Assembly: GCA_016946835.1 (NCBI GenBank)
Contig: JACVTC010000064.1
Span: forward strand, 435,001 to 467,500
DNA: 32,500 nt
Direction: 5' to 3'
From: Neocallimastix lanati (nom. inval.)
Taxonomy: Eukaryota; Neocallimastigomycota; Neocallimastigomycetes; Neocallimastigales; Neocallimastigaceae
Notes under the pieces: model-generated
What the model saw: only the letters and a program-made list of their open reading frames with translations
Databases searched by the model: none
Told to the model about the DNA's origin: nothing
Part shown: positions 13,201 to 22,116 of the stretch, piece by piece
Position numbering within the stretch: the first letter of the stretch is position 1
How the letters are laid out: every line of letters starts with the position of its first letter
Program-made: the position numbers and the translations under genes

Positions 13201-16200
13201 CTTGTTTATTAATATTATTATTATATTTCATTTCGCCACCCGAAATACTATGGCTTTTATTGGAAAACTTACTATATTTTTTATCAATTTTTGTGACAAG
13301 GGAAGAATCAAATTCCATATTATCAAAGAAATTATTCATTGGAGCAAAATACATCCTATAATCTTTAATATTTGGAGATTGATTTTCATCAACTTCATCT
13401 TCCTTAATAGTGTTAATTCTCTTAAAAGCTGTCTCTAAAGCATTTTCAAGTTTGAAAGATTGTTTTGGCTCAGCCTTACGAAGATTAGAAATTTTCTTTT
13501 TATCTGAAATTTTATTATCCTTTAATTCTGAACTTTGATCCTCACTATTAATATCATTAAAAAGTGAATACGTATTTTTTTCATCATTTTTATGAATTAG
13601 ATTACCTTCAGAATCAAATAAAAGATCATCATCAATACCCGAATCTAATTGAGATTCACTATTTTTAACCTTTGAAAAGATAAGTGAAAGAGGTTTGAAA
13701 GAACGTGGTAAAACTGGGTCTAATGGCTTTGGTTTTGGTTTATGTAAACTTATTACGAATGGTGATTCATATTTTGCAGAATTTATTTCTGTTTTGTTAT
13801 CTTTAGTATTAACATTAGTTGTATTTATTTTCTTTAAGTCAGTCACTTTAATATTACTCTTTATTTCTATCGATTTTGTTTTTTCACAATTCATATTCTC
13901 TTCAACTGATGATAATTTAAATTCAATATTATTATTAGTGGATTCAGAGGAATTATCCTTTCTAGATTCAATATTATTACTTGTTGATTCAGAAGAATTA
14001 TCTTTCTTTTCATCATCTATCGAAGCATTTCTAGCAGCAGATACTAAATAATGAAGATTTCTTGTAGAATACTTCTTTTGAATAGTATTAATTTCTTTCA
14101 TTAATTCTTTGGAATATTTTGGTGATTCTGTTAACTGTTCTTCACCATTAATTCCTACAGTAGAATCACTAACTAAAGAATAACTATCTTTTTCAATAAT
14201 TCTTTCAGTTTCTTTAGATTTATTCATTATTCCACTATTTTCAATTTTATCTTTTAAGGTTGAAGCTCTTTTAGATACTTCTATTTTTCCTGATATATCT
14301 TCTTTTTCAAAATTAAGTTCATGCTGAGTTGATGAATTTTCATTAGATCCCTCATTATCTTCACTTTTATTATAATATTTATCCATATAAAGTTTAACAT
14401 TTTCATTAGTTGTATTTGTTCTTCCATGATCCATATTATTATTACTTCTAAAACTAGTAGATAATTTTATACTATTGATACAACTATTTCTGATTGATTT
14501 CTTACTAATTTGACTTAAATTATCATATGAACTCTTAAGTTCATCACCTTCACTTGTACGTTGTCGCTGATTATAAAATTTATTATTAATTAAAGTTCCT
14601 TTTTTAATATCTATTGCTTCAGATTTATCAGATAAATTCACCTTCGAAGACATTTTTTCGTTACCATTTTGTAAATTCTTATTACTATTATTATTATTAA
14701 TATTATTATTACTGGTTGAATTAACACTATCGACATCAAAATTACTTGAATGTATATTTGTAATATTTGAATCTTCACTATAATCACTATTTAAATTATG
14801 TATAGAATCATTTTGACTTAAATTAGTTTTATGAAGATTTTCACTATTTTTAGTAATATTTGATCCAATAGCTTCAATTGGTTTTGTGACAACTTCATGA
14901 TTTGGATTAATTTGTGGTTTGGTTTGCGTTGGAATAATACTATTTCCATTCATTTCATTTGGTAATCCCACTAATAATTGAGTAGAATGATTAGAAAGTG
15001 TCATTCCATCCCATTTTTTTATTAAATCATTATTTATATAATTTTCTATAGAATTACTTGATGGATAATTATAATTATTATCAACTGGAACGATAGGAAC
15101 CTTTTTATTGTCATGTATATTATTATTATAATTCATCATTGATGCAGATGATGGATTATCATTTATATTTGTTGATAAAGTTGTTGTCATCATAGATGTT
15201 GTCGTAGTTACAATAGTAGCAACAGCTGAAGAAGAATTATGTAGTGAAGATGTAGTCGATGGTGCTAGTGACGAAATATTTGAATAATAATTTGATACTG
15301 GTAATGGAATTTTATTTCCATCCATATTTTCCCTATTATAATTTTGCTGTAATTGTTGCAACTTTTGTTGTTGTTGTAGTTGTTGAAGTTGCTGTTGTTG
15401 AAATTGTTGTTGATGAAGTTGTTGTTGTTGGATTTGTTGTTGATGAAGTTGTTGGATCTGTTGTTGATAATTTTGATATTGCTCTTGTTGTAACAACTTT
15501 TGTAACTCTTGAATCTGTATTTGAATTGGTAACTCAGGATTAATTTTATATTGGTGAAGTTGTTGCAAAAGTGAATTTTTATTTGATTTTATAGTAGTAT
15601 TTAAAGTATTGTTAATACTATTAGGAATATGTTGATTAATACTAAGTTGATTAATAAGATGAAGAATTTCATTTGAGTTATCCATATTATTATTATAATA
15701 TTCTGCTTTATTTTCATCAACAACAGAAGATACTCCTGTTGTATTTCCATTAATATTATTAATAATGGTGGTAGATGAATGATACGTATTATATTGTTGA
15801 TGAAGCTGTTGCTGTAGTTGTCTTTGTTGTTGTAATAAATGCTGTTGTTGTAGCGTATTATTTGCTACTGAATTATTCTGGAAGTTACCAGAAGAATAAT
15901 TCTGTATTACTTTAGAAGCTGGAATAACAACATCATCATATTGATTTGATTTACCAGTATTTGTTCCATAATTGTTTATATTATTAATACTATCATTAGA
16001 ATTAGCACCTTGATTTGAAATTTCATCCTTTTCTTTAATATCTGGAACGGATGGTTTAACAGAATGATAAGATGGATATATTGACGTTGATGATATGCTT
16101 TCAAAATGAAGCCAATCCATATACCATTCTAATTGGCGTACCCAAAAATTAAAATTTTCTGCAGAAATCCAAACATTATAATTTAAAGCTTTTAAAATTA

Positions 16201-16855
16201 TTCCTTCTAAATAATTAATTTCTTCAATTGGAAGTTCAGTTAAATCTTTTGCCCAAGTAATATTACGATACGAATTATCTAAATATACTTTATTACATAT
16301 TAGTAAAGAAACAAGCCAAACTTTATAAATAGATGAAAGTTTATTAAAATATTGTGGTAACTTAGACCGCAAAACATAAAAGAAATATAATGACATAACA
16401 GTCACTGATGTTGGTATTCCTGTATGATATAGAGTATAATGTATAAATTTTCTAAATTCTATATATTTTTTCAAAATAGCTTTTGCATAAACTGTTATAT
16501 GTACTTCTTTTGGTATATTCATATTATTATTCAAGTGTATAAATAAACAAACAAAATTTGACATTGTTGATACACTGAAATTCATAAGACATCTTGAAGA
16601 ATTAATTTTCGATTGATGATAATGTAAATGATAAGACGCTGCACATTCAATTTCTTCTATAATATTAGATTCATTTTGAGATTTATTTTCTGTAAAAAGT
16701 TTAATTATTTCTTGAGTAGCTCGTAAAGTCTTTACTTTATTATTACCATCAATATAATTTGACTGTCTATCTGTTACAGCTACATTATCCTCATTTTTAA
16801 ATGCTTCATTTAATAATATGTTGATTTGATTTTCTGTATTATTTTCCACTATCAT
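10205..16855 (-). CDS. Very large PCL/Pho80-type cyclin with low-complexity tail, intronless
   Basis: A single uninterrupted frame of 2216 aa starts at the ATG at 16855-16853. The only globular domain seen is an N-terminal cyclin box of the fungal PCL/Pho80 kind, at about residues 90-245. Its landmarks are MSNFVCLFIH (98-107), a KVWLVSLLICNKVYLDNSY block (178-196), the WAKDLTELPIEEINYLE helix (201-217) and LNYNVWISAENFNFWVRQLE (224-243). Such cyclins bind and activate Pho85/CDK5-like kinases in cell-cycle, polarity or nutrient control; the specific role cannot be read here. The remaining roughly 1950 residues are probably disordered: poly-Gln tracts (about 330-360 and 450-505), Asn/Ser-rich stretches, a charged 15-residue repeat (about 1275-1355) and an Asn-Gln-Asn-Leu array (about 1760-1825). 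Budding-yeast PCL proteins are a few hundred residues, so this is several-fold longer. The absence of introns in 6.65 kb contrasts with the intron-rich neighbours. Some low-complexity segments could in reality be unrecognised introns, but the frame stays open. Confidence 0.85.
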   Translation of the reverse strand: MIVENNTENQINILLNEAFKNEDNVAVTDRQSNYIDGNNKVKTLRATQEIIKLFTENKSQNESNIIEEIECAASYHLHYHQSKINSSRCLMNFSVSTMSNFVCLFIHLNNNMNIPKEVHITVYAKAILKKYIEFRKFIHYTLYHTGIPTSVTVMSLYFFYVLRSKLPQYFNKLSSIYKVWLVSLLICNKVYLDNSYRNITWAKDLTELPIEEINYLEGIILKALNYNVWISAENFNFWVRQLEWYMDWLHFESISSTSIYPSYHSVKPSVPDIKEKDEISNQGANSNDSINNINNYGTNTGKSNQYDDVVIPASKVIQNYSSGNFQNNSVANNTLQQQHLLQQQRQLQQQLHQQYNTYHSSTTIINNINGNTTGVSSVVDENKAEYYNNNMDNSNEILHLINQLSINQHIPNSINNTLNTTIKSNKNSLLQQLHQYKINPELPIQIQIQELQKLLQQEQYQNYQQQIQQLHQQQIQQQQLHQQQFQQQQLQQLQQQQKLQQLQQNYNRENMDGNKIPLPVSNYYSNISSLAPSTTSSLHNSSSAVATIVTTTTSMMTTTLSTNINDNPSSASMMNYNNNIHDNKKVPIVPVDNNYNYPSSNSIENYINNDLIKKWDGMTLSNHSTQLLVGLPNEMNGNSIIPTQTKPQINPNHEVVTKPIEAIGSNITKNSENLHKTNLSQNDSIHNLNSDYSEDSNITNIHSSNFDVDSVNSTSNNNINNNNSNKNLQNGNEKMSSKVNLSDKSEAIDIKKGTLINNKFYNQRQRTSEGDELKSSYDNLSQISKKSIRNSCINSIKLSTSFRSNNNMDHGRTNTTNENVKLYMDKYYNKSEDNEGSNENSSTQHELNFEKEDISGKIEVSKRASTLKDKIENSGIMNKSKETERIIEKDSYSLVSDSTVGINGEEQLTESPKYSKELMKEINTIQKKYSTRNLHYLVSAARNASIDDEKKDNSSESTSNNIESRKDNSSESTNNNIEFKLSSVEENMNCEKTKSIEIKSNIKVTDLKKINTTNVNTKDNKTEINSAKYESPFVISLHKPKPKPLDPVLPRSFKPLSLIFSKVKNSESQLDSGIDDDLLFDSEGNLIHKNDEKNTYSLFNDINSEDQSSELKDNKISDKKKISNLRKAEPKQSFKLENALETAFKRINTIKEDEVDENQSPNIKDYRMYFAPMNNFFDNMEFDSSLVTKIDKKYSKFSNKSHSISGGEMKYNNNINKQEIDELEKFITDRINFISPILSSKIDLSQKVNELMEKRQENQTDVSKVQKEEENLSKSIQKPNKPEIKDIDKNILKPDKHEIKDIDKNILEINKPEIKDIDKNILKTNKPEIKDDIKDIQKSNKPENKNDNKNIHKSSKLDIKNDNINHDILPDFRPKEVKKHHISENEKQEVSLVNNESKSEFHDKTVKIVKDENLINKSSLIYNEMERIERINNSEALDPLEKENVGILSELDVTKNSTTDENEGMNEDKSSLTTIKKDLSDSLSFTSLNIRNKPQEVERLPRKESMNNSLNANNDSSIIGRKNTSIQFEKNRKELIDLCNTPNDKLKNRVTINSFSSSNPSIIHKSRTISLPPKTYDLNNKTNNTFKYSNPREEEYTKSSCDQDNYNIHQSQEMKNTDQKTKSSRSNSITMQSMQNVIQNVIPSLYQFISKPKSFLPSIGKKKNNDSDSSFYQEEYSKTNTEKDNISLGIDIISNDIVSSNKDQNILTMVSNVNDYGQTITTSSVTHSNPNLNPNSNSNIVNSSTSSSVSNPMNYKTQTQNQVQVQIQAQSRNQNLNQNLNQNINQNLNQNQNQNQNQNLNQNQNQNLNQNLNQNLNQSQKQNPNHNQAFGSNLNQTHIYHYSIGNRTDTINSINSEKRTDLIYSLNRNKSTPSLSSLASSSNYKPSHKSTYYNGATVESMIPLDLASSNSDIKRSKTVPRNTINLNLNINESPQKILAPSNYIHTSNVSDNQLYMQNSNTSIPTAGYYDANQNHSQTVVNQKILSPYNEQQQQQQQINKNRYLYQQIAPLTSLSNQSSPMSNIYISPVHTPTSLSTNSNNVSQKSIISSHSKLNVNEPLAYQQQNDQVNSKIQIQTHINTNPFIKPNSTTITPKNSTYINPNISHNRCKSLSNYEISKVENNIYSGNNNNYSNSSLNITPISSISNFDIQPSLNMTPINYKDNNEEISILYHTPVVMNGLNNNNSNHSIYSNNNTPNQINSSNYDMDDFEIICNK
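11370..11580 (-). repeat. In-frame NQN/NLN minisatellite in the cyclin gene
   Basis: On the coding strand the gene has a tandem array of short AT-rich units encoding repeated Asn-Gln-Asn-Leu and Asn-Gln pairs (about residues 1760-1825). The hexamer and dodecamer periods stay in frame with no stop. Such arrays usually vary in length between strains, so the real protein length may differ between isolates. Confidence 0.8.
12790..13030 (-). repeat. In-frame 45-bp minisatellite encoding a charged 15-residue repeat
   Basis: At least three near-identical units and two or three degenerate ones encode NKPEIKDIDKNIL-type repeats, alternating acidic and basic residues. The unit is 15 residues (45 bp). 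The downstream copies (lower coordinates) drift towards KPENKNDNKNIHK. A helical or coiled character is plausible from the charge pattern but not demonstrated. Confidence 0.8.
15340..15500 (-). repeat. Poly-glutamine-rich region of the cyclin gene
   Basis: The coding strand encodes runs of Gln broken by Leu and His (about residues 450-505), using mainly CAA codons. A second, shorter Gln/Leu/His tract is at about 15790-15860. These are low-complexity expansions inside the long disordered tail. Confidence 0.8.
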
Positions 16856-17138
16856 TATGAATTACTATTACAAAAAAATATATATTACAATAAAATTAAT
16901 ATAATTAAAAATTTAATAATTATTAAATTTTATAATTATAAAAAAAAAATAATACTCACTATTTAGTAAAAAAAAAATAAAAATATAAAAAAATAATAAT
17001 GAAAAAAGTCTATATATTACTATATATTAATAACAAAATAATAAATTATTAATTTATTTCACTCCACAAATATTTAATTAATTGAATATTAATATATATA
17101 TTTTAATAATTATTCTTTTTCCACCTTTATTTTACTCT

Positions 17139-17139
17139 A

Positions 17140-17221
<82 letters not shown>
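17139..17221. repeat. (ATT)n microsatellite
   Basis: About 27 consecutive ATT units upstream of the cyclin gene. It is non-coding: the apparent poly-isoleucine frame is an artefact of the repeat. Confidence 0.95.
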
Positions 17222-17222
<1 letters not shown>

Positions 17223-17703
17223 TATTTTAATTTTAATTATCTGATTCTTTATTTAATTTTGAATTATTAATAATAATTATAATATAAATTTCAAGAAAAA
17301 TTAAATTTTAATATTTTATATTTTATGAATTAATAAATTTAATTAAATACAAATATATTAATAATTACTTTATATTTAATTAGAATAGCAATTAATGAAT
17401 ATATTAAAAAAAAGAAAAGATATTGTTAAATTAATATTATTATTTTGACACTCTTAAAAAGTTTTATATATTCAAATACTTTCTTTTTAATTAAAATTTA
17501 AAAAAAATAAAATAAAATAAAATAAAATAAAGAAAAAAAATCATAATTATAAAATTCATGTATATTTTGTGTTAAACAAAATTGATTGAATAATTTTTAA
17601 ATTTAAATACTTAATATAATAATAAATAATAATGTTATATTATTTCAAATCCTTGTATAAGATTATAAGATTGATGAATAAAATTTTGATAATTTATTCC
17701 TTT

Positions 17704-17760
<57 letters not shown>

Positions 17761-18058
17761 TTATTGCTTAAATATTTATATTTTCTATTTTTTTAATGTT
17801 TCGTTTTTAATATTTAAATTGTAATTTATTTTTCTGTTTTGTATATATATTTTTTGTTTTCATTTTATTATTTTTCAGTTGTTTTTATCTTTATTCCTTT
17901 ATTTTATTATATAGTATATCTATATATTTGTCCTTATGACATTACTTCTTACTATTGTAATTTCATTAAATACTTTTTCGTTTAATTTTAATATATATTG
18001 ATATTTATTTATCTATTTAATTTAAATAAAATTATATAAATAATATTATATTATTATA

Positions 18059-18238
18059 TTATTTAATCTCCAAAGAATCAAAAGGTATTTTACTATATTT
18101 TGAATAAAATAATTCCAATATATTTATTCATTAAATTATTTTATTTAATCTCCTTAATCATAATTAATATAAGTGAGAATAAATAAAGAAACAAAAAACA
18201 TTTTATTATATTTTATATAAAATAATTCCAATATATAA
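18059..18238 (+). repeat. Imperfect direct duplication of about 65-95 bp
   Basis: Two blocks share their start (ATTTAATCTCC at about 18061 and 18143) and their end (AATAAAATAATTCCAATATA and ATAAAATAATTCCAATATAT), with the related middle TTTTACTATATTTT / TTTTATTATATTTT. The second copy holds about 30 extra bases. No open frame or terminal repeats are evident, so this looks like a local segmental duplication. Confidence 0.6.
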
Positions 18239-19803
18239 ATATAATAAAATTTTAAATTTTTTTTTATTAATAAAAAAATAATAATAATTTTATATCTTTT
18301 ATAAATTTATAATATTATAAATTTATAATATTATATATTTATTGGATTAAAATATTAGGTGCAAAAATAAGAAGAAGAAAAAAATAAATAAAAATAAAAA
18401 AATAAAAAAAAAAAAAAAAGAATTTATATAACTCCTTTTGTGTGTGTGTTTTTTTTTTTTATTATTTTAAATAATAATTTTTAAATATAAATTAATAATT
18501 GTTTATTTTTATTATATTATTTTTTTATTTTTTTTTTTTTTTTTTGTTATATAAATTATATAATCTATCCAAAGCTTATTTTAAATTAATAGAAATAAAA
18601 TAAAATATTATTTAAAAAAGTAATATAAAATTATATCTTGAAATATATTAAATAATTTATAAAATTATATAAAAATTTATTACTCTAAATAAAAATAGTA
18701 AAAGGAAAAATTTTAAATATTTTTTTTAGCTTTAATTAAAAGTAAAATTCAATAATATACTATAATTTATTAATAATATATTTATATTTTAATTAAAAAA
18801 TAAAATATTTATTTAAGATATATTCTATTGTATATTATATTTCATTGTCCAATTAATATATTAAAAAAGTAATAAAATGTATTTTGTGCAACATAGAATA
18901 AATTTCTAAGGTCTTTACCTAAAAGATTATTAATATATGTCATAATACATAATTGGAATAAAATTGTTTTTAGAAATAATATAAACATTAAATAAATATA
19001 TTAATATATTATATAAATGACATAATTTCTGTAAATAAAGAATAATGACTAACAAATAAATAAATGATTAATTGATTATTAATAATTAATGAATTCTTAA
19101 TAAATAATGAATAATTAATAAATAAATAAATAATGAATATTAAATAATGAATAATTAATAATTAATAATTAAATATCAAAAAATTAATATTGAATAATAA
19201 ATATAAATAACTAAATAACATTTAAAACAATAAAAAATGGTATAATAAAAAGTAAATATTATACATACTAATAATTACTTTTATTACTATTATTAAATAG
19301 TAATATTTATAATATCAGGTTAAAATACTTCAATATATTCAAATAAATTATATAAATTAAGATGAGAATATTGTAATGTCTTGTTAATTTTGAAATTCAA
19401 TAGAATTTAATAATATATATTTTATAATTAATCCGCTCTTATTTCTTATATTTCTTATATCTTATTACCAACTGATTTAAAGTTTTTTAACAAATTTTAA
19501 TTATATGTTGAAAATATAATTCATAAAAATATTTATAAAAATAAATATATATTATTTATCCTTTTGTAAGAGCTTTTCATCTTTAAAATTATAGAAAGAT
19601 AACAAAATACAAATGTTTATTATAATTTTTCTATAAAATTATATAATCTTAATAATTTTTAATGATTTTAATTAAATTATATTGTTCCTTAGAAATTTAC
19701 TTCAAAGTACTGATAATAAATATTAATTAATATTAGATATATATATAATTTTATTCTATCCTACTTCACTCTATATTTTCATATTAATTTAATTCTTTTT
19801 TTT

Positions 19804-19845
19804 TTTTTTAATGTACCAAACTTGATTGTTTGGCACATTAAAAAA
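19804..19845. repeat. 19-bp stem hairpin
   Basis: AATGTACCAAAC (19810-19821), a six-base loop TTGATT, then GTTTGGCACATT (19828-19839) form a stem with one mismatch. Flanking T and A runs extend it to about 19 positions. It is the clearest small inverted repeat in this gene-free region. It could be a foldback element remnant or an RNA hairpin; nothing in the sequence decides. Confidence 0.6.
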
Positions 19846-20236
19846 TATTAAAAAAAAAATAAAAACTTTAAAAAATAAAGTAGAATTTAAACAAATCTTA
19901 TCTAAATAAATAGCAAAAATTGATATACATAATACAATATAATAAAAAATGATAAAAAATAATTAAAAATAAAAAAAAAATAAAAATAAAAATAAACACG
20001 TTGTGGAACAATAAATTTTTTAATATATTAAATTAACCAATCATTGATTAAAACAGTTAAAAAAAATTTCATTCCATACATTCCATAATTTGTGTAATTC
20101 TTAAATAATACATTTCATTTATTAATAATTGTAACAAAAATAATTTAATGAATTTATATATTAAATATATTAAATTATAGCAATAAAAAACTTTAATGGT
20201 TAGAATTTATTAGATTAAAAGGTTAGAATGAATACT

Positions 20237-20385
20237 TTTCGCCAAATTGCATTTCGCCAGGTTGCATTTCCCCAAAATAAAATTAAATATTATTAATGTC
20301 GAATAAAAACAATTTATTTTGAATTAATATTTATTTATTCATTCATTTATTTATATCAATACTCCACTTGTCGAAATGCAACCTT
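20237..20385. mobile_element. MITE-like element, copy 1
   Basis: GGTTGCATTTC (20260-20270) and its exact inverse GAAATGCAACC (20373-20383) bound a stretch of about 124 bp. The left end is preceded by two related units, together TTTCGCCA-AA-TTGCA and TTTCGCCA-GG-TTGCA (20237-20265), so that end is a tandem of about 15-bp units. The interior shares a TTTTGAATT / ATTCATTCATTTATTTATATCAATA segment with copy 2. No coding capacity is seen. A non-autonomous DNA transposon is the simplest reading, though no target duplication is clear. Confidence 0.5.
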
Positions 20386-20690
20386 CCCTTTCATGGGGAT
20401 CGTGCATTTTGTAATACGGCATGTTCTAATGTGGCTTGTATTTAAATAATTAAATAAATAATAAATATTCTTTTTTTATATATATATAATTTATTAATAT
20501 TCAATTATAAAAATAATTTTTTATAAAAAATAATATTTTATAATTCTTTTTTAATAGAGTTTATTAGTATTTCTTTTGAAATGATTATTTTTATATTTAT
20601 TTATGATTGTATAGAATATCTTAAAAATGTATGGCTTTATTTTCAAATTATTATAAGCCACATTGCGAAATGTACTTTCCAGCCATTCAT
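20386..20690. other. Spacer between the two MITE-like copies
   Basis: AT-rich sequence without coding potential. It contains further related words, ATGTGGCTTGTA near 20430 and AAGCCACATTGCGAAATG near 20655, which look like inverted partners of each other (GTGGCTT and AAGCCAC). A larger inverted structure joining copies 1 and 2 is therefore possible. Confidence 0.45.
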
Positions 20691-20880
20691 GGGAGTGGGG
20701 CATTTCCCTAAATTGAAAATTATTAAATAAATAAATAAATAAATAAATAAAATTAAATTATTATTATTAATTATAATACAAACAAGTTTAAAAAAATTAT
20801 TTTGAATTTTTATTCATTCATTCATTTATTTATTTATATCAATAAATCACTTTGCGAGATGCGACTTTGGGAAATGCAAC
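20691..20880. mobile_element. MITE-like element, copy 2
   Basis: GGGGCATTTCCC (20697-20708) and GGGAAATGCAAC (20869-20880) form inverted termini matching at ten of twelve positions. The interior repeats the ATTTTGAATTTTTATTCATT and TTTATTTATATCAATA segments of copy 1 in the same order and orientation. It is about 184 bp, some 60 bp longer than copy 1, mainly in AAAT-type simple sequence. Confidence 0.5.
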
Positions 20881-20939
20881 TCTAAGGAGAAATTTAATGT
20901 CCCACATTTTTATAAATAATTGTAAATAAATAATTAATT

Positions 20940-20952
20940 AATTAAATCTAGA
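20940..20952 (+). repeat. Target-site duplication, left copy
   Basis: AATTAAATCTAGA, identical over 13 bp to the copy at 21363-21375, directly abutting the SINE candidate. Confidence 0.75.
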
Positions 20953-21362
20953 TAAAAAATAATTTAGACACACATAATGAATGACCATAACAGATATAAT
21001 TGTTAAGTGTGATATACTGGCATACTAGTATATTATCGTCCCTCCACACGTCGTTACACATTTCTACTTGGAGTTGTATTCCCTAACATTCCTACATATA
21101 TCTCCATTGACAACGAGCATCGGAATAGGAACCATTCACCCCTCCAGTGGATGTAATATATTATCATCAATGCCTATGATTAAGTCGTACCGTAGTATCA
21201 CCGGGGCTGGGTCCAATATACTGCCAAGGGAAAGCCTTTTAGATACCACAGTGGTTTTATGATACCCCAGGATAGAAACCTCGAAGCATATTATATGGCC
21301 GTGTCGGAAATCGAACCATAACATGTATTATCTTTAACCGATTGAGCCAACACAGCGTCCCC
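20953..21362 (-). mobile_element. Candidate tRNA-derived SINE with 13-bp target-site duplication
   Basis: A 410-bp island of clearly higher GC, flanked by identical 13-mers AATTAAATCTAGA (20940-20952 and 21363-21375). On the minus strand it begins GGGGAC and then a tRNA-like head (21356-21298). The head has a 7-bp acceptor-like stem (GCTGTGT with ACACGGC, one G-T pair), an A box TGGCTCAATCGG (21349-21338) and a B box GGTTCGATTTCC (21317-21306). The A-to-B spacing is about 12 nt shorter than in a normal tRNA and the anticodon arm is degenerate, so it is not a working tRNA gene. About 345 bp of unrelated body follows. The 3' end is TTATTTTTTA, whose T6 would serve as a Pol III terminator, and there is no poly(A) tail. 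A short frame at 21136-21324 reading DLIIGIDD faintly recalls retropepsins; I treat this as chance. Confidence 0.65.
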
Positions 21363-21375
21363 AATTAAATCTAGA
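21363..21375 (+). repeat. Target-site duplication, right copy
   Basis: AATTAAATCTAGA, the right-hand partner of 20940-20952. It lies next to the GC-rich end of the SINE candidate (plus-strand GCGTCCCC). Confidence 0.75.
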
Positions 21376-21935
21376 AGTAAATATGAATTGGGTTAATTTT
21401 TTTTTTTTTTTTTAAATTTAAAATTCTAAAAAATTTTCTCATAAACACTTTATTTATAATTGTTAGTTCAAAACAAACAAAAAATAATAAATAAATAAAA
21501 TAAATAATAAAACATTAAATTGAAAAAAAAAAAAAAAGTGATACAAATAGAGGAAAAGAATATATTATTATAAATAAAAATATAAATTATATCTTCAAAA
21601 TTAAATATTAAATATTTTATTGACAAAAAATATTAAAATATATCTTAAAATTAAATATTATTAAATATTTTATTGACAAAAAATATTTAAATATATCTTA
21701 AAAATTAAATATTATTAAATATTTTATTGACAAAAAATTTTAAAATATATCTTAAAAATTAAATATTATTAAATATTATTTTATTATCATTTTATTATTA
21801 TTTTATTATTATTTTTATTATTATTTTTATTATTATTTTATTATTATTTTAATATAAAATATTAAAATAATAAAAAAAAAAATAAAATTTATTTTAATAC
21901 TTTTTGTTAAAATAATATTTAATATTTAAAGATAT

Positions 21936-21983
<48 letters not shown>

Positions 21984-22079
21984 ATTAAAATATACCTTTA
22001 AAATTAAATATTTTTAAATATTATTTTAACAAAAAATATTAAAATATAAAATATATCTTTAAAATTAAATATTATTGAA

Positions 22080-22116
<37 letters not shown>

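Larger units (their letters stand above)
16856..20236. other. Gene-free AT-rich spacer with simple repeats
   Basis: I see no coding sequence, tRNA or rRNA in this stretch. It begins with the cyclin 5' flank. Recognisable repeats are (ATT)n at about 17139-17221; an A run of about 49 at 17709-17757; a duplicated block at 18059-18238; a doubled ATAAATTTATAATATT unit at about 18300-18331; AAT/TAA-type simple sequence at about 19020-19215; and a hairpin at 19804-19845. The cyclin promoter probably lies in the first few hundred bases, but no element can be named. Confidence 0.6.

Noticed and set aside
13695-14051. Plus-strand open frame opposite the cyclin
   Set aside because: It lies wholly inside the 2216-aa minus-strand frame and shows no domain; it is a shadow of low-complexity coding sequence.
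15259-15543. Plus-strand valine-rich frame resembling a membrane segment
   Set aside because: It is the complement of the poly-Gln/Ser/Thr-coding region of the cyclin gene.
17139-17221. Poly-isoleucine small protein
   Set aside because: It is a frame through an ATT microsatellite with no other protein character.
21136-21324. Retropepsin-like peptide (YDLIIGIDD) suggesting an LTR retrotransposon
   Set aside because: Only one short motif matches, with no catalytic D-T/S-G motif or neighbouring RT. The 13-bp duplication also does not fit the 4-6 bp typical of LTR elements.
21298-21356. A functional tRNA gene
   Set aside because: A and B boxes and an acceptor-like stem are present, but the middle is about 12 nt too short, the anticodon arm is degenerate and the T stem is poorly paired. 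A SINE head or tRNA pseudogene fits better.
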